From: Spirochaetaceae bacterium
Lineage (GTDB): Bacteria; Spirochaetota; Spirochaetia; SZUA-6; Bin103
Length of the DNA: 42,536 nt
Assembly: GCA_028820215.1 (NCBI GenBank)
Contig: JAPPKD010000241.1
Span: forward strand, 1 to 42,536
Reading direction: 5' to 3'
Part shown: in pieces, positions 1 through 8,550 of the stretch
Layout of the letters: every line of letters starts with the position of its first letter
Position numbering within the stretch: position 1 is the first letter of the stretch
Program-made: the position numbers and the translations under genes
Notes under the pieces: model-generated
Told to the model about the DNA's origin: nothing
Database searches by the model: none
What the model saw: only the letters and a program-made list of their open reading frames with translations

Positions 1-176
1 TGAAGCGGAAGATGGGGCAGATCGAGGACAAGTCCCAGGAGAGCACGAGCCAAGGTACGTCGACGAGCGGCTGACGGAACCACGCGTCCAGGCGAACGCT
101 ACAACGGCACTGAAGCGCTTCGGCCGGCAATACATCTCACCCGAAGAGATGTCTGTCCTACGTTCGCACGCGCGAC

Positions 177-434
177 ATGCTCAACGACAGCTCGACGGGC
201 AAAGCCTCCGTCTACTATCACCGAAAAGAGTCTATATGCAGGATTTCTATAGGCGACTGCGTCTATCTCTACCAGACTGACATTGGCGTCATCGCGAAAG
301 GCATCGCAACCCCTGGTTGGAGGTCCGTCGACTGCGATGGAGATCGACGTTACTGGAGCCAAAATGCTCCAAGTCCACGCGATATTAGTGAAATAATGGG
401 GTACAATGCATCACTTCACAAATGCGGTTATTGA
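177..434 (+). pseudogene. Remnant with EVE/PUA-like segment
   Basis: An 85-codon reading frame whose middle (residues about 34-55) reads IGDCVYLYQTDIGVIAKGIA. This resembles the strand pair of EVE/PUA-like domains, where a 'GD.vfLY.sg.GvvA.G' pattern is usual; such domains occur in nucleic-acid-binding and restriction-type proteins. The frame is open back to 114 without another good start, and a second short frame (406-498) continues with a plausible helix, suggesting a frame-broken 3' end. G+C is about 50 percent here, far below the rest of the window, so this looks like a foreign, decaying fragment. The family assignment rests on one motif and is weak. From 435 to 579 I see no gene. Confidence 0.3.
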
Positions 435-579
435 GATTGAGGAAGTGGCTCGTGTGATCGATAGCGTTTTCGACGAGAAGAGATCCAGTAGTGGATAAAC
501 AGCTTGACGACGATGTACGATCGTTCGACATCGCGGTGGTGCCGCAGCAGATTCTCCGTTGGCATCGGAGACAACGACA

Positions 580-1192
580 CTAACGGGGCACGTCGGTCCA
601 GTGCCGGTATTCGAGGAAGCTGGAGAACAGGTCTCGCCCTCTGGTGTTGCAGTAGCTTCGGGAAGCAGTATTCCACCAGCGGGTGCCCGGGTGGGGAGTA
701 CTCATGCAGGGGATGCCGTACTCTCGGAACACGCTTTCGGCGAATCGGCCGGCGAGCGTGAGGTGACGATCGACAGCTCGGGGTGGTGGCTCAAGATGAA
801 CCAGCCGAGCACTTCCTCGGCTGCGTCGAGATCCTGCTTACGTTCGTTGCCTTGCATGCTGCCGCCGGCCGTCGGCGCCGGGCGGAGGAAGTGGTTGCAA
901 TAGGCGATGTGATTGAGCGGGAAGGGGTCCGGCGCGATCCCGGTTTCCTTCAGGATCGGGGCGATCTCGTCCTGGATGGCTCGGTAGATCCGGTGCGCGC
1001 GGGTCCAGTGGCCGGTGATGTTGCCGATGGTGGAGGCCCAGCGGATCTCCTCGTCGCTCAGGTCGGCCTGGCTGCTGCGGTACCAGCGGTCGGGGTCGTG
1101 GTGGATGGTGGACTCGGGCGGCAGGTAGTGGCTCTCACCAGGAGGCGCTTGTGACGCGCGTCGCGGTAGTGGCTGCCGATCCAGGGCTGCAT
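580..1192 (-). pseudogene. Frameshifted 'GESHY'-motif protein, unnamed family
   Basis: Three successive minus-strand frames join into one coherent protein of about 200 residues. It begins MQPWIGSHYRDARHKRLL, continues after a frame change with GESHYLPPESTIHHDPDRWY and a soluble alpha/beta body, and after a second change ends AGRFAESVFREYGIPC and HPGTRW, stopping at 580. The first break lies at about 1,133-1,145, where a GGTG repeat seems contracted; the second lies at about 755-765 and looks like one missing base. The GESHY loop with the late HPGTRW motif recalls uracil-DNA-glycosylase-superfamily layout, but I do not recognise a named family. It is either a pseudogene or a casualty of poor sequence at the contig end. 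Confidence 0.6.
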
Positions 1193-1233
1193 GCAGGGGA
1201 ACCGCTGCAAGTGAACGGGAAGGGGAGTGGCGC

Positions 1234-2226
1234 TCAGGATGCGGCTCCGTGGTGGGCGGCGAGGGTGGCGGACATCTCGTGCAGGCGCCGGCGCAGGCGG
1301 GCGGGCTGCTCGACGGTGACGGCGGTTCCCCAGGTGACGAGGTGCCAGCACATCTCCTCGACGCCGCCGGCGGTGAAGCGGACGGTCGTCGAGCCGTCGT
1401 CGTTCGGCTCCACGGTCTGGTCGGGGTGGAAGACGAACTCGGCCACGTCCTCGGCGACTTCGGCGGCGAAGCGCAGCACCACCGCGACCGGCTCTTCCTG
1501 GAAGGTCCCGAACGACCGCCGGGAGTACCGGTCCAGGTCGAACGCCGGGTCGCGCTCGAATGCGTCGCCGGTGAGCTCGGCCGCGCTCATGCGCGCCAGG
1601 CGCCACAGCCGCAGGTGGGTCTCTCCCTCGGCCGGGCCGATCAGGAACGCGCGGCTGCCGTAGATCAGGCCGTGGGGCTCGACGTGGCGGCGGGAGGGCG
1701 GCGCGGTTTCCCGCGGCGCGTAGTCGAACGCCACCACGTGCCTGACCGTGATCGCCTCGCGCAGCAACGCAAGCAGGCCGTCGTCCAGGCGAGGCCGCGG
1801 CCCCGGGCGCATGGCCAGCCCCTCGGCTTCGGTCAGCGCCTGCACGTCGGGCTCGATCCCGTTCCGTGCCTCGGCTTCCAGCAGGGCGTGCAGCTTGTCG
1901 TCGAGGCGGCGGAGCATGGCGGCGCGCTCGTCCAGACCGGCGCGGTCGAGCGCGGCAGCGGCGGCGGCGAGCTCCGCCAACTCTTCCGCGGAGACCGAGA
2001 CCAGGTGGCGCAGCGTCGGCGTCCGCAGCCGCCAGTGGCGCCTGGCCTCGCCCGTGTCCACCATCTCCAGCCGGCCGAACACGTCCTCCACGGCGTCGCG
2101 GAGGCGTTCGGCGGTGCGGCGGCTGGCCTCGAAGTCGTGCTGGATGTCGTCCAGGGTCAGGCCGCGCCAGCTCCCCTGCAGCCGGATCGCCAGCCGCACG
2201 ATGTCCGCCGCCCGGTCGTAAGGCAC
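1234..2226 (-). CDS. WYL-domain transcriptional regulator
   Basis: A 330-residue protein. Residues about 1-60 form an N-terminal winged-helix/HTH segment (DIVRLAIRLQGSWRGLTLDD, then SRRTAERLRDAVE). Residues about 140-225 carry the WYL-like beta domain, including VRHVVAFDYAPRE and the arginine-rich stretch leading to EPHGLIYGSRAFLIG. A C-terminal extension follows (residues about 245-330), the usual HTH_11-WYL-WCX order. WYL proteins sense ligands or nucleic-acid signals and control DNA-damage, defence or metabolic genes; the ligand is unknown here. I chose GTG at 2,226 because a GGAG Shine-Dalgarno sequence lies just upstream. It sits 56 bases downstream of the GTPase gene on the same strand and may be cotranscribed with it. 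Confidence 0.85.
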   Translation of the reverse strand: MPYDRAADIVRLAIRLQGSWRGLTLDDIQHDFEASRRTAERLRDAVEDVFGRLEMVDTGEARRHWRLRTPTLRHLVSVSAEELAELAAAAAALDRAGLDERAAMLRRLDDKLHALLEAEARNGIEPDVQALTEAEGLAMRPGPRPRLDDGLLALLREAITVRHVVAFDYAPRETAPPSRRHVEPHGLIYGSRAFLIGPAEGETHLRLWRLARMSAAELTGDAFERDPAFDLDRYSRRSFGTFQEEPVAVVLRFAAEVAEDVAEFVFHPDQTVEPNDDGSTTVRFTAGGVEEMCWHLVTWGTAVTVEQPARLRRRLHEMSATLAAHHGAAS

Positions 2227-2282
2227 TCAGCCGTCTCCTTCGTTGCGCTTTTCGGCCCTCATCGTAGACGAGGGCGGTCCGC

Positions 2283-3427
2283 TCATGCGCGCGGTCCCGA
2301 CGTCGACTCCTGGCCGCGGTTCGCCATGCGAGCCTTGAACTCCCGCGCGATGTCTTCCGGTGACGGCGCATCGCCCTCGGACGCCGTGAACAGCTTGGCC
2401 AGCACGGCGATGTAGATCTTGCCCAGCGTCGTGGTCAGGGTGCCGGCGGTCGCTGCCGCGATCGCTCCGCCGGCGACCATGCCCAGACCGGGGACGAACT
2501 TCAGGAGGTTGGAGACGACGGCGCGACCCAGGAACGCGGCACCCGTCGGCCCGGCCATCGCCGCGACCAGGGTGGCGAGGAAGGCCCTGGAGAGCTCGAT
2601 GCCGAAGGTGGCCGAGATGCCGGCGAGCAGGCCGATCTGGATGGGGATCAGCAGCGCGGCGTCGGCGAACGGTATGGGAGCTGCGCCCACCCCCGCCGCC
2701 GAGGCTGCCGCCGCGACGACCACCTTGTGCGCCTTCTTCTTCTTGAGCTCGATGCTCGCCTTCTGGGCGGCGGCGAACGCCCGCTGGACCGCTTCCGGAA
2801 TCACCTCGGTCGTGGCGTCCAGAAGCTCCTCCAGCCCCATCGGCGGCAGCACCACGTCGGAGTCGTCGAAACGCTCGCTCAACGCGCGCACGCGCACCAC
2901 GTTCCTGGCCTCGGCAGGAGGCGCTGCACCTCGGCCCGGAATCCCTGATCGGCGCGCGCCTTGGTGATCACGCCGAGCACCGGCATGAGCTCCGCCAACC
3001 GTCGATACAGCTCGACCTCGGCCGCCTCGACGCGCCTGCCGTCCTCGGCCACGGACAGCCACGCGACGTGAATGTGCTGGTAGCCGTCCGTATCGCGGGC
3101 CTGCGCGCCCGCGAACTCCACGAGCTCTTCGATGATCTGCTGGTACTCCTTCAACTCCAGCCCGCGGGTGTCGTAGATCGCCAGCGGGATGCCCTTCTTC
3201 GTGAGCCGGCGGGTTTCTTTCGTGATCGGCATCCCTTGCCCCGTTTCGGCCAGCCGCCCCTGAAAGATCTCGTTGATCAGCGTGCTCTTGCCGACGCCGG
3301 TGCGGCCGGCGATAAGGACGTTGACCGTCCCGATCTCGTGAGCGGCGTGGTGGAAGGCGCGCTTGATCGCGTTCAGGATGTCCTTCGAATCTTCGAAGCG
3401 GTCCAGCGCGGCGAGTGTCGGTTCCAT
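2283..3427 (-). pseudogene. GTPase with C-terminal DUF697-like domain, frameshifted
   Basis: The N-terminal part (ATG at 3,427, good AAAGGAG site upstream) is an Era/YcjX-like G domain: P-loop GRTGVGKS at residues 41-48, DTRG (G3) at 86-89, and TKAR near residue 155 in the G4 position instead of NKxD. It reads to VQRLLP, then loses frame at about 2,910-2,922. The next frame resumes with EARNVVRVRALSERF and an alanine/glycine-rich hydrophobic region (PIPFADAALLIPIQIGLLAG and on) typical of DUF697 membrane-associated tails, ending at 2,283. One missing G after CTGCCG would restore a roughly 381-residue protein. Related proteins act at membranes in stress responses. This is either a recent mutation or a single-base assembly error. 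Confidence 0.75.
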
Positions 3428-3508
3428 GGCAGTCGTTCTCCTTTCGATCCAAGATACGGGCCGGGTGCGTCAGATTCCGACGTACCCGAAAAGAAGCGAA
3501 CCGCCGTA

Positions 3509-3537
3509 TTGAACCGGCCGGCGGAGGCGACGATACT
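3509..3537 (+). promoter_or_regulatory. Sigma-70-like promoter for the 3,573 operon
   Basis: TTGAAC (3,509-3,514) and GATACT (3,532-3,537) are separated by exactly 17 bases, in the intergenic gap between the divergent GTPase and DUF6941-like genes. Transcription would start near 3,544, giving a leader of about 29 bases. This was judged by eye from consensus similarity only. Confidence 0.5.
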
Positions 3538-3572
3538 GAGATGGCCGGCACGCGGTACCCATCGAACGATGA

Positions 3573-4013
3573 GTGGAGCACACTGAGCACGTGGAAATCG
3601 TCCTGCATGCCATCGTCTTCGCCGACAAGGCGATTGAGGAGAACAACGGCAAGAACGGGCTCATCGGGATCTTTCAGAGCTTCAACTTCTCGCGGTTCCC
3701 GACGGTCGCGCCGACCTGGTACGTGTATGTCGCCTTCGGCAACGTGGCGAAGGGCAGACACGACGTGACGGTCAACGTCGTCCTCGACGACACGGGCTCG
3801 GTGATCGTGCGGTCTCACGGCGAGGTCCAGGTGAGGACGTCGGCAACCGATGTGGAGATCGTGTTTCCGATGGCGGGCGCCGCGTTCCGGGCACCGGGGT
3901 TGCACTGGCTCACCGTGACCCTGGATAAGGCGCAGATCGGCAGCCGCGTGTTACGGGTGGGGACCAGACTACCGATACCAGGTAAAACAGGTTTGCAAGG
4001 AGAAGGGCCATGA
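3573..4013 (+). CDS. DUF6941-like protein of unknown function
   Basis: A 146-residue protein starting at GTG 3,573 (an in-frame GTG at 3,591 is possible). The pattern ADKAIEENNGKNGLIGIFQS, then FPTVAPTWYVYVAF, then a beta-rich C-terminal half ending LHWLTVTLDKAQIGS, matches the general form of DUF6941 proteins. These small all-beta proteins of unknown role open with a 'Gk.nllGifd' signature. No signal peptide or membrane segment is seen. Its stop overlaps the ATG of the PhyH gene by four bases (ATGA), so the two are probably translationally coupled. The function cannot be stated. Confidence 0.7.
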   Translation: MEHTEHVEIVLHAIVFADKAIEENNGKNGLIGIFQSFNFSRFPTVAPTWYVYVAFGNVAKGRHDVTVNVVLDDTGSVIVRSHGEVQVRTSATDVEIVFPMAGAAFRAPGLHWLTVTLDKAQIGSRVLRVGTRLPIPGKTGLQGEGP

Positions 4014-4840
4014 GACGAGGCGACGAGGCGATGGTGACGGCCGACGAGATGCGTCGTTTTCGTGCGGACGGCTACGCACCGCTCGGCCGGCTGCTGGACG
4101 ACGGGGAACTTGCAGCGCTCGGCGAGCGGATCGACCAGATCATGCTGGGCACCGCGGACGCGCCGTACGACGAGATGATGATGCAGCTCGAGCCGTCGAC
4201 CAATCCGCCGAAAGAGCTGACCGGACAGAGGAAGGGCCACAAGCTGCCGACGCTGGCGTACCGCAAGATCCAGGACCTGGAGCTGGACCCGCTGTACCAT
4301 GCCTACCTGACGCGCCCGCTGTTCGCCGACCTGTGCCGGCGCGTGTACGGCGAGGGGCGCCCGGTCGCCTGCATGCGGGCGATGTTCATGAACAAGCCGG
4401 CGCGCGGCGGCTCCGACCTCAAGTGGCATCAGGACCGCTGGACCGATCTCGACCGCGATCCCAAGATCACGGTGTGGATGGCGCTCGATCCGGCCACAAT
4501 CGCCAACGGCTGCGTGGAGATCGTGCCGGGGTCGCACCGGCGGCTGGTCAATCCGAGCAGCGGGGCGGGGTTCCTGACCGACGCCCAGATCGACGAGCTC
4601 AACGCGAAGATCGAGTCGGGCGACCCCGACTACCGGACCGTGCACCTGGAGCTGGACGCGGGCGAGGCGGTGCTGCTGCACAACTGGACGCTGCACCGGT
4701 CCGGGACCAACTCGACCGACATCCCGCGGCGGGCGTTCAGCGTCTGCTACATGGACGCTGCCACGCGCTCGTTGGGCGGCGGGTCGTGGCGAGTGGTCTT
4801 CGAGGGTGACGGACAGGTGGTCGGGCCGCTGGCGGCGTAG
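4010..4840 (+). CDS. Phytanoyl-CoA dioxygenase (PhyH) family protein
   Basis: A 276-residue Fe(II)/2-oxoglutarate-dependent dioxygenase of the PhyH family. The metal triad is visible: H140 and D142 in WHQD, and H229 in NWTLHRSG. Arg 240/241 (IPRRAF) is placed to bind 2-oxoglutarate. The N-terminal 'RFRADGY..L..LL' start is typical of the family, and its length is normal. Members hydroxylate diverse small molecules, so the substrate cannot be read from sequence. ATG 4,010 has an AAGGAGAAG site upstream and overlaps the preceding stop; ATG 4,031 is an alternative. An AT-poor 30-base gap separates it from the next gene, so the three plus-strand genes here likely form one transcript. Confidence 0.9.
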   Translation: MRRGDEAMVTADEMRRFRADGYAPLGRLLDDGELAALGERIDQIMLGTADAPYDEMMMQLEPSTNPPKELTGQRKGHKLPTLAYRKIQDLELDPLYHAYLTRPLFADLCRRVYGEGRPVACMRAMFMNKPARGGSDLKWHQDRWTDLDRDPKITVWMALDPATIANGCVEIVPGSHRRLVNPSSGAGFLTDAQIDELNAKIESGDPDYRTVHLELDAGEAVLLHNWTLHRSGTNSTDIPRRAFSVCYMDAATRSLGGGSWRVVFEGDGQVVGPLAA

Positions 4841-4870
4841 GGGCCGGGCGGATCACGGCCGGCTCTTCCG

Positions 4871-7075
4871 GTGACGGACTCCGCCGGGGCGGGCCTGCCG
4901 GACTTCGACGTCGCTCCGGTCGAGCGCTGCCACGTGCAGCCGCTGGATGCGGCGGAGACGCATTACACGGTCGACGTGGACGGGTTGACCGACCCGGAGA
5001 ACGTCGAGCTGACTCTGGCCGGGCCGATGGCGTCGGGCTGGGTCGCGGTGGACGGCGGCTGGGACAGCGGCTCGCTGCGCAGCCTGGCCGCAAGCGTCGT
5101 GCGCCCGGGCATGACCGACGAGCAGAAGGCGTGGGCCATCTGGGAGTTGGTCGGGAGGATCACTTACCGCATGTCCCTGCACGCGACCTCGGATCCCCTG
5201 GAGCTGGTCAACGCGTACGGCTACGGCTACTGCAGCACCGTGAACCGGCTCGCCCCGGCCCTGTGGCAGGCCGCGGGGCTCCGTGCGCGGGGCGTACGCC
5301 TGCACGGGGACTACAACTGCGAGGTGTTCTTCGACGGATCGTGGCACCTGCTGAGCGCCTACCTGCGCACCTACTATCCGCGCGCTGACGGCGACGGCGC
5401 TGCCTCTGCAGAGGAGTTGATCGCCGATCCCGGCCTGGTGGAGCGCAACGTCACCGAAGCCGGCGGTGACGCCAAAGAGGACGTGCCCGGCCGCGCCCTG
5501 GCCGCGTATTTCGCGCATGCCACCCCGGAGGAGCGCGATTTCACGGCCACCTTGTACTCGCCGCGGGCGGCGCTGCGCACACGGGAGCGGCTGATCCGGC
5601 GCTGGAACCATCGCGGCGCCTGGTCACACAGCGTCACCGAGCCGTCCCATTACGGCAACGGCGAGTTGGTCTTCGAGCCCGATCTGGCGGCTTCGGGTGC
5701 GGCAGATGCCGGCGGCGCGGTCCTGCTGGACGCGGACAACGTCGACCCCGGAATCCGCGATCGTGGCCGTCCTCGCCTGAAGCCGCTCCCGAACGGCCGG
5801 CCGGCCGCAGCCGTGCTGCGCGTGCGCTCGCCCTATCCGATCGTCGGCGGCCGGCTGGAGCTGTACGCCGTGCGCACGGCGCCGGATGACCTGGTAGCCG
5901 TGGAGGCGGCGGTCGCGGGCGGGGAGCTCGCGGAAGTGGCGCGGTCGGCCGCGTTGGGCGAGCACCTGATCACGGCGGACCTGGGCCCGGTCATCCCGCG
6001 GCACCACGGCAGCCAGCACCCGCCGCCGCAGCCGCAGGAGCTGCGGATCCGCCTGCGCATGCGCGCGGCGGTGGCCGGCCACGCGGTCGGCGTGAGCTTC
6101 ATCCGCATCGTCGTCGGCGTGCAGTACCACGCACGCGTGCTGCCGGCGCTTCGGCGCGGGCGCAACCGCGTGCGGTTCACGGCCGCCGCGGTCGGGCCTG
6201 GAGCGCAGGTCGTGCACCGCTGGCGGGAGAACCACACGCTGAGCTGGCACCCCGAGCATCCGTACCAGGGACAGCTCGTGACCCTGCGCGCGCGGGTGCG
6301 CAACCGCGGCGACGCGGCGCCGGCCGACCCGTGGGATCCGCAGAAGGCCGGGGTCATTGTCCGTTTCCACGCGGGAGAGCCGCGGCCGGAGAACCGCATC
6401 GGCGGCGATCAGCTCATCCCGTCGCTGGCGCCAGGCGAGGAGGCCGTCGCCGAGGTGTCGTGGCGGGCACGCGCGATTCCCGATCGGCCGCACGGCGGCG
6501 AAGCGAACAACCAGGCGACCTGCCTGGCGACTTCGATCACGGTCGTCGTCGACCCCGACGACCGGCCCGGCGCGCCGGCGTCGATGGCCGGCTACTGGGA
6601 GCGCCGCGAGGACAACAACGCCTGCACGGTCGCTGTTCCGGTGCGCCAGCCGCCGCGCATCCTGGTCACCGAGCCGTATCTGTTGGTTGAGCCCGCCGAC
6701 CGGACGGGCATCGTGCAGCTCGCCGCCACTATTCGCAACGCCTGCATCAGCGGCAGGTGGCTCTATGCCTCGGGCACACCTGCCGAAGAGGTGCGCGTCC
6801 GCTGGTTCGACGGCGATCCCGGCGACGGCGGCGTATCGATCGGAGCCGCGCAGGTGGTTGAGACGATCGAGCCGGGCCGCCACGCGACCGTGCGGCAGAC
6901 GTGGCACCGCCGCTCATCGGAGTCGGTCGAGTTGTTCGTGCGCGTCGGACCGTGGACGGCGGGAGGCGACCGCATCGAGCGCGTCGAGCAGGCGTCCCTA
7001 CGCCTGCCCGCCGCTCGTGACGTTCCGAGCTCTGGTCAGCGGCCGAGCACGACGTCGATGCCCTGCAGCACCTGA
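4871..7075 (+). CDS. Transglutaminase-like/CARDB large protein
   Basis: A 734-residue protein starting at GTG 4,871. Residues about 85-165 form a transglutaminase-like core: helix MTDEQKAWAIWELVGRITYR, nucleophile-like C121 in YGYGYCSTVNRLAPALWQAAG, and the strand pair CEVFFDGSWHLL. In canonical cores the His precedes 'vEV.vdG.W' and an Asp follows 'WHl'. Here the aligned residues look like D147 and S162, with H145 nearby, so activity is doubtful. The C-terminal half holds immunoglobulin-like repeats, one (about 455-560) resembling CARDB (LVTLRARVRNRGD). I see no signal peptide. The last 40 bases overlap, head-on, the mazF remnant on the other strand. Confidence 0.75.
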   Translation: MTDSAGAGLPDFDVAPVERCHVQPLDAAETHYTVDVDGLTDPENVELTLAGPMASGWVAVDGGWDSGSLRSLAASVVRPGMTDEQKAWAIWELVGRITYRMSLHATSDPLELVNAYGYGYCSTVNRLAPALWQAAGLRARGVRLHGDYNCEVFFDGSWHLLSAYLRTYYPRADGDGAASAEELIADPGLVERNVTEAGGDAKEDVPGRALAAYFAHATPEERDFTATLYSPRAALRTRERLIRRWNHRGAWSHSVTEPSHYGNGELVFEPDLAASGAADAGGAVLLDADNVDPGIRDRGRPRLKPLPNGRPAAAVLRVRSPYPIVGGRLELYAVRTAPDDLVAVEAAVAGGELAEVARSAALGEHLITADLGPVIPRHHGSQHPPPQPQELRIRLRMRAAVAGHAVGVSFIRIVVGVQYHARVLPALRRGRNRVRFTAAAVGPGAQVVHRWRENHTLSWHPEHPYQGQLVTLRARVRNRGDAAPADPWDPQKAGVIVRFHAGEPRPENRIGGDQLIPSLAPGEEAVAEVSWRARAIPDRPHGGEANNQATCLATSITVVVDPDDRPGAPASMAGYWERREDNNACTVAVPVRQPPRILVTEPYLLVEPADRTGIVQLAATIRNACISGRWLYASGTPAEEVRVRWFDGDPGDGGVSIGAAQVVETIEPGRHATVRQTWHRRSSESVELFVRVGPWTAGGDRIERVEQASLRLPAARDVPSSGQRPSTTSMPCST

Positions 7076-7149
7076 ACCAGACCGCCTCCCGGCAGTCGAC
7101 CGACGCGCTCGGCCAGAAACGAGCGATCCATGGAGACGATCTCTACCAT
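7036..7149 (-). pseudogene. mazF: MazF toxin C-terminal remnant
   Basis: Thirty-seven codons reading MVEIVSMDRSFLAERVGRLP and ending IDVVLGR. This is the last third of MazF-type endoribonucleases, whose C-termini typically read 'v.qi.sidrs.L.ervGrL......l..gL..vLgl'. The N-terminal two thirds, with the conserved RGEIWW-type start and catalytic strands, is absent. The remnant begins at the position where a full mazF would start, overlapping the end of mazE. A deletion from the mazF start to about codon 75 explains it. No toxin activity is expected. Confidence 0.75.
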
Positions 7150-7382
7150 TCCGAGCGCATGAGCGTCCGGCGCGCGGCGCCAGTGAGAGCCAGATCGGCG
7201 CCGTCTTCACCGAGCTGATCGACGACCCGGTTCATGTCGGTGGTGACGCTGTCGTCGGCGTGTCGCCTGACGTAGTCGGCGAGCGCGTCGGCGTAGAGCT
7301 GACTTCTGGACCGTCGCGACTCCCTGGCAAGTCGCTCCGCGGCACGAAACAGGTCGTCGGGAAGCGAGATTACGGTCTTCAT
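7143..7382 (-). CDS. mazE: MazE/RHH-type antitoxin
   Basis: A 79-residue protein with an N-terminal ribbon-helix-helix: MKTVISLPDDLFRAAERLAR, then SRSQLYADALADYVRR. These give the DNA-binding strand and two helices. The C-terminal tail (residues 45-79), ending RRTLMRSEW, would be the toxin-binding part of a MazE-type antitoxin. Its ATG overlaps the stop of the racemase-family gene (ATGA), so it is read from that transcript by translational coupling. Its own stop overlaps the mazF remnant. The antitoxin is intact although its toxin is destroyed; it may survive as an orphan DNA-binding repressor. Confidence 0.75.
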   Translation of the reverse strand: MKTVISLPDDLFRAAERLARESRRSRSQLYADALADYVRRHADDSVTTDMNRVVDQLGEDGADLALTGAARRTLMRSEW

Positions 7383-8515
7383 GCCGGGAGTTCGACGCGG
7401 TAGCGCTCGACCGCGGCCGGGTCGAGCTCGACGCCCAGGCCGGGGCTGTCGCGGAGGCGGATGACGCCGTCGACCGCGCGGACCGGGTCCTTCAGCAGCT
7501 CCCGCTGCAGCGGGCTGTCGTCGTACAGGTCGTACTCCGCGTACGGCGGATCGGCGACGGTGGCCAGCACGTGCATGTTCGCGGCCAGCCCCACGCCGGT
7601 TCCCGACGAGCAGGCGACGTGAGGGGTGCAGCGCAAGCCGTGCGCTTCGGCCATGGCCGCGATCGCCGCCGCCTCCGTGATGCCGCCGACCCCGGCGGCG
7701 TCGGGCTGAACGATGTCGAAAGCCCGCTGCTCGAACGCCGGCACGAACTCGTAGCGCGTGAACAGCGACTCGCCGCCGGAGATCGGCATGGAGGTGGCCG
7801 CCCGCAGGCGCGCGTGCTCGCGCACGTACTCGTGCAGGCTGCGGCCGCGGATCGGCTCCTCGAGCCAGCTCACCCCGTAGGCGTCGCGGTAGCGGCGGGC
7901 GATGTCGACCGCGCCGCGGTAGTCGCGCGACATGTTGGCGTCGACGATCAGGTCGACGTCCGGCCCGGCCGCCTCGCGGGCCGCGGCGACGATGCGGTCG
8001 TCGGTTTCCCCATCCAGACCGACGCGCAGCTTGACCGCGCGAAAGCCGCGCTCCACGGCCCGTGCGCAGTCGGCCGCCGCCTCCGCGGGCGGCTTCAGGC
8101 TCGGCGCCGCGTAGGCGGTCAGCTCCCGGTGGGCGGCTCCGAGCAGCTCGCAGACCGGCCGGCCGCACGCCTTGCCGAGCAGGTCCCAGAGGGCGATGTC
8201 GACGCCGGAGACGGCGTAGGTCTCGATCCCGCGGCGGCCCCAGCCGTGAGTGGCGTCGAACATGCGATGCCAGAGCCGGCCGATAAGCCGCGGGTCCTCG
8301 CCGATAAGGAGCGGCGCCAGCAGGTCGCGGATCACCGGCGCCACGCGGGAGAGGTAGGCGATCGAGAAGCCCGCCTCGCCCAGCCCCTCCAGCCCTTCGT
8401 CGGTGCGCACGCGGACCAGGACGCCGCCCTTGGTCGCGACCTCCATCGTCCCCCAGCGCAGCGGTGCGGGCAGGTCGCACTCGACCCCGAACACCTCGAC
8501 CGCCGTGATCCTCAT
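7379..8515 (-). CDS. Mandelate racemase/muconate lactonizing enzyme family
   Basis: A 378-residue enolase-superfamily enzyme. The capping domain (1-125) is followed by a TIM barrel with the usual residues: K162/R164 (VKLRVG), metal ligands D192 (VDAN), E219 (WLEEP) and E249 (SGGES), and H299 (TPHVA). The KxR rather than KxK motif on the second strand, with a late His, points to the mandelate-racemase/sugar-acid-dehydratase-like side rather than to muconate cycloisomerases; the substrate is unknown. The ATG has GGGAGGCGAG just upstream. Only 35 bases separate it from the divergent cupin gene, so promoters overlap. It is followed without a gap by mazE. Confidence 0.9.
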   Translation of the reverse strand: MRITAVEVFGVECDLPAPLRWGTMEVATKGGVLVRVRTDEGLEGLGEAGFSIAYLSRVAPVIRDLLAPLLIGEDPRLIGRLWHRMFDATHGWGRRGIETYAVSGVDIALWDLLGKACGRPVCELLGAAHRELTAYAAPSLKPPAEAAADCARAVERGFRAVKLRVGLDGETDDRIVAAAREAAGPDVDLIVDANMSRDYRGAVDIARRYRDAYGVSWLEEPIRGRSLHEYVREHARLRAATSMPISGGESLFTRYEFVPAFEQRAFDIVQPDAAGVGGITEAAAIAAMAEAHGLRCTPHVACSSGTGVGLAANMHVLATVADPPYAEYDLYDDSPLQRELLKDPVRAVDGVIRLRDSPGLGVELDPAAVERYRVELPA

Positions 8516-8538
8516 GCACTCGCCTCCCTTTCGGGGGG

Positions 8539-8544
8539 TATGGT
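8539..8544 (+). promoter_or_regulatory. -10-like hexamer, leaderless start of the cupin gene
   Basis: TATGGT followed by exactly six bases and then ATG 8,551, which puts the A of the start codon at the expected +1. The cupin gene has no Shine-Dalgarno sequence. No -35 match is obvious. Confidence 0.4.
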
Positions 8545-8550
8545 AGGCCG

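Noticed and set aside
511..533. Inverted repeat CGATGT...ACATCG
   Set aside because: Six-base stem only, in a region of decayed sequence; no gene start or end depends on it.
1058..2371. 437-codon minus-strand frame over the WYL gene
   Set aside because: Arg-rich shadow in another frame; only its last part overlaps the start of the GESHY protein.
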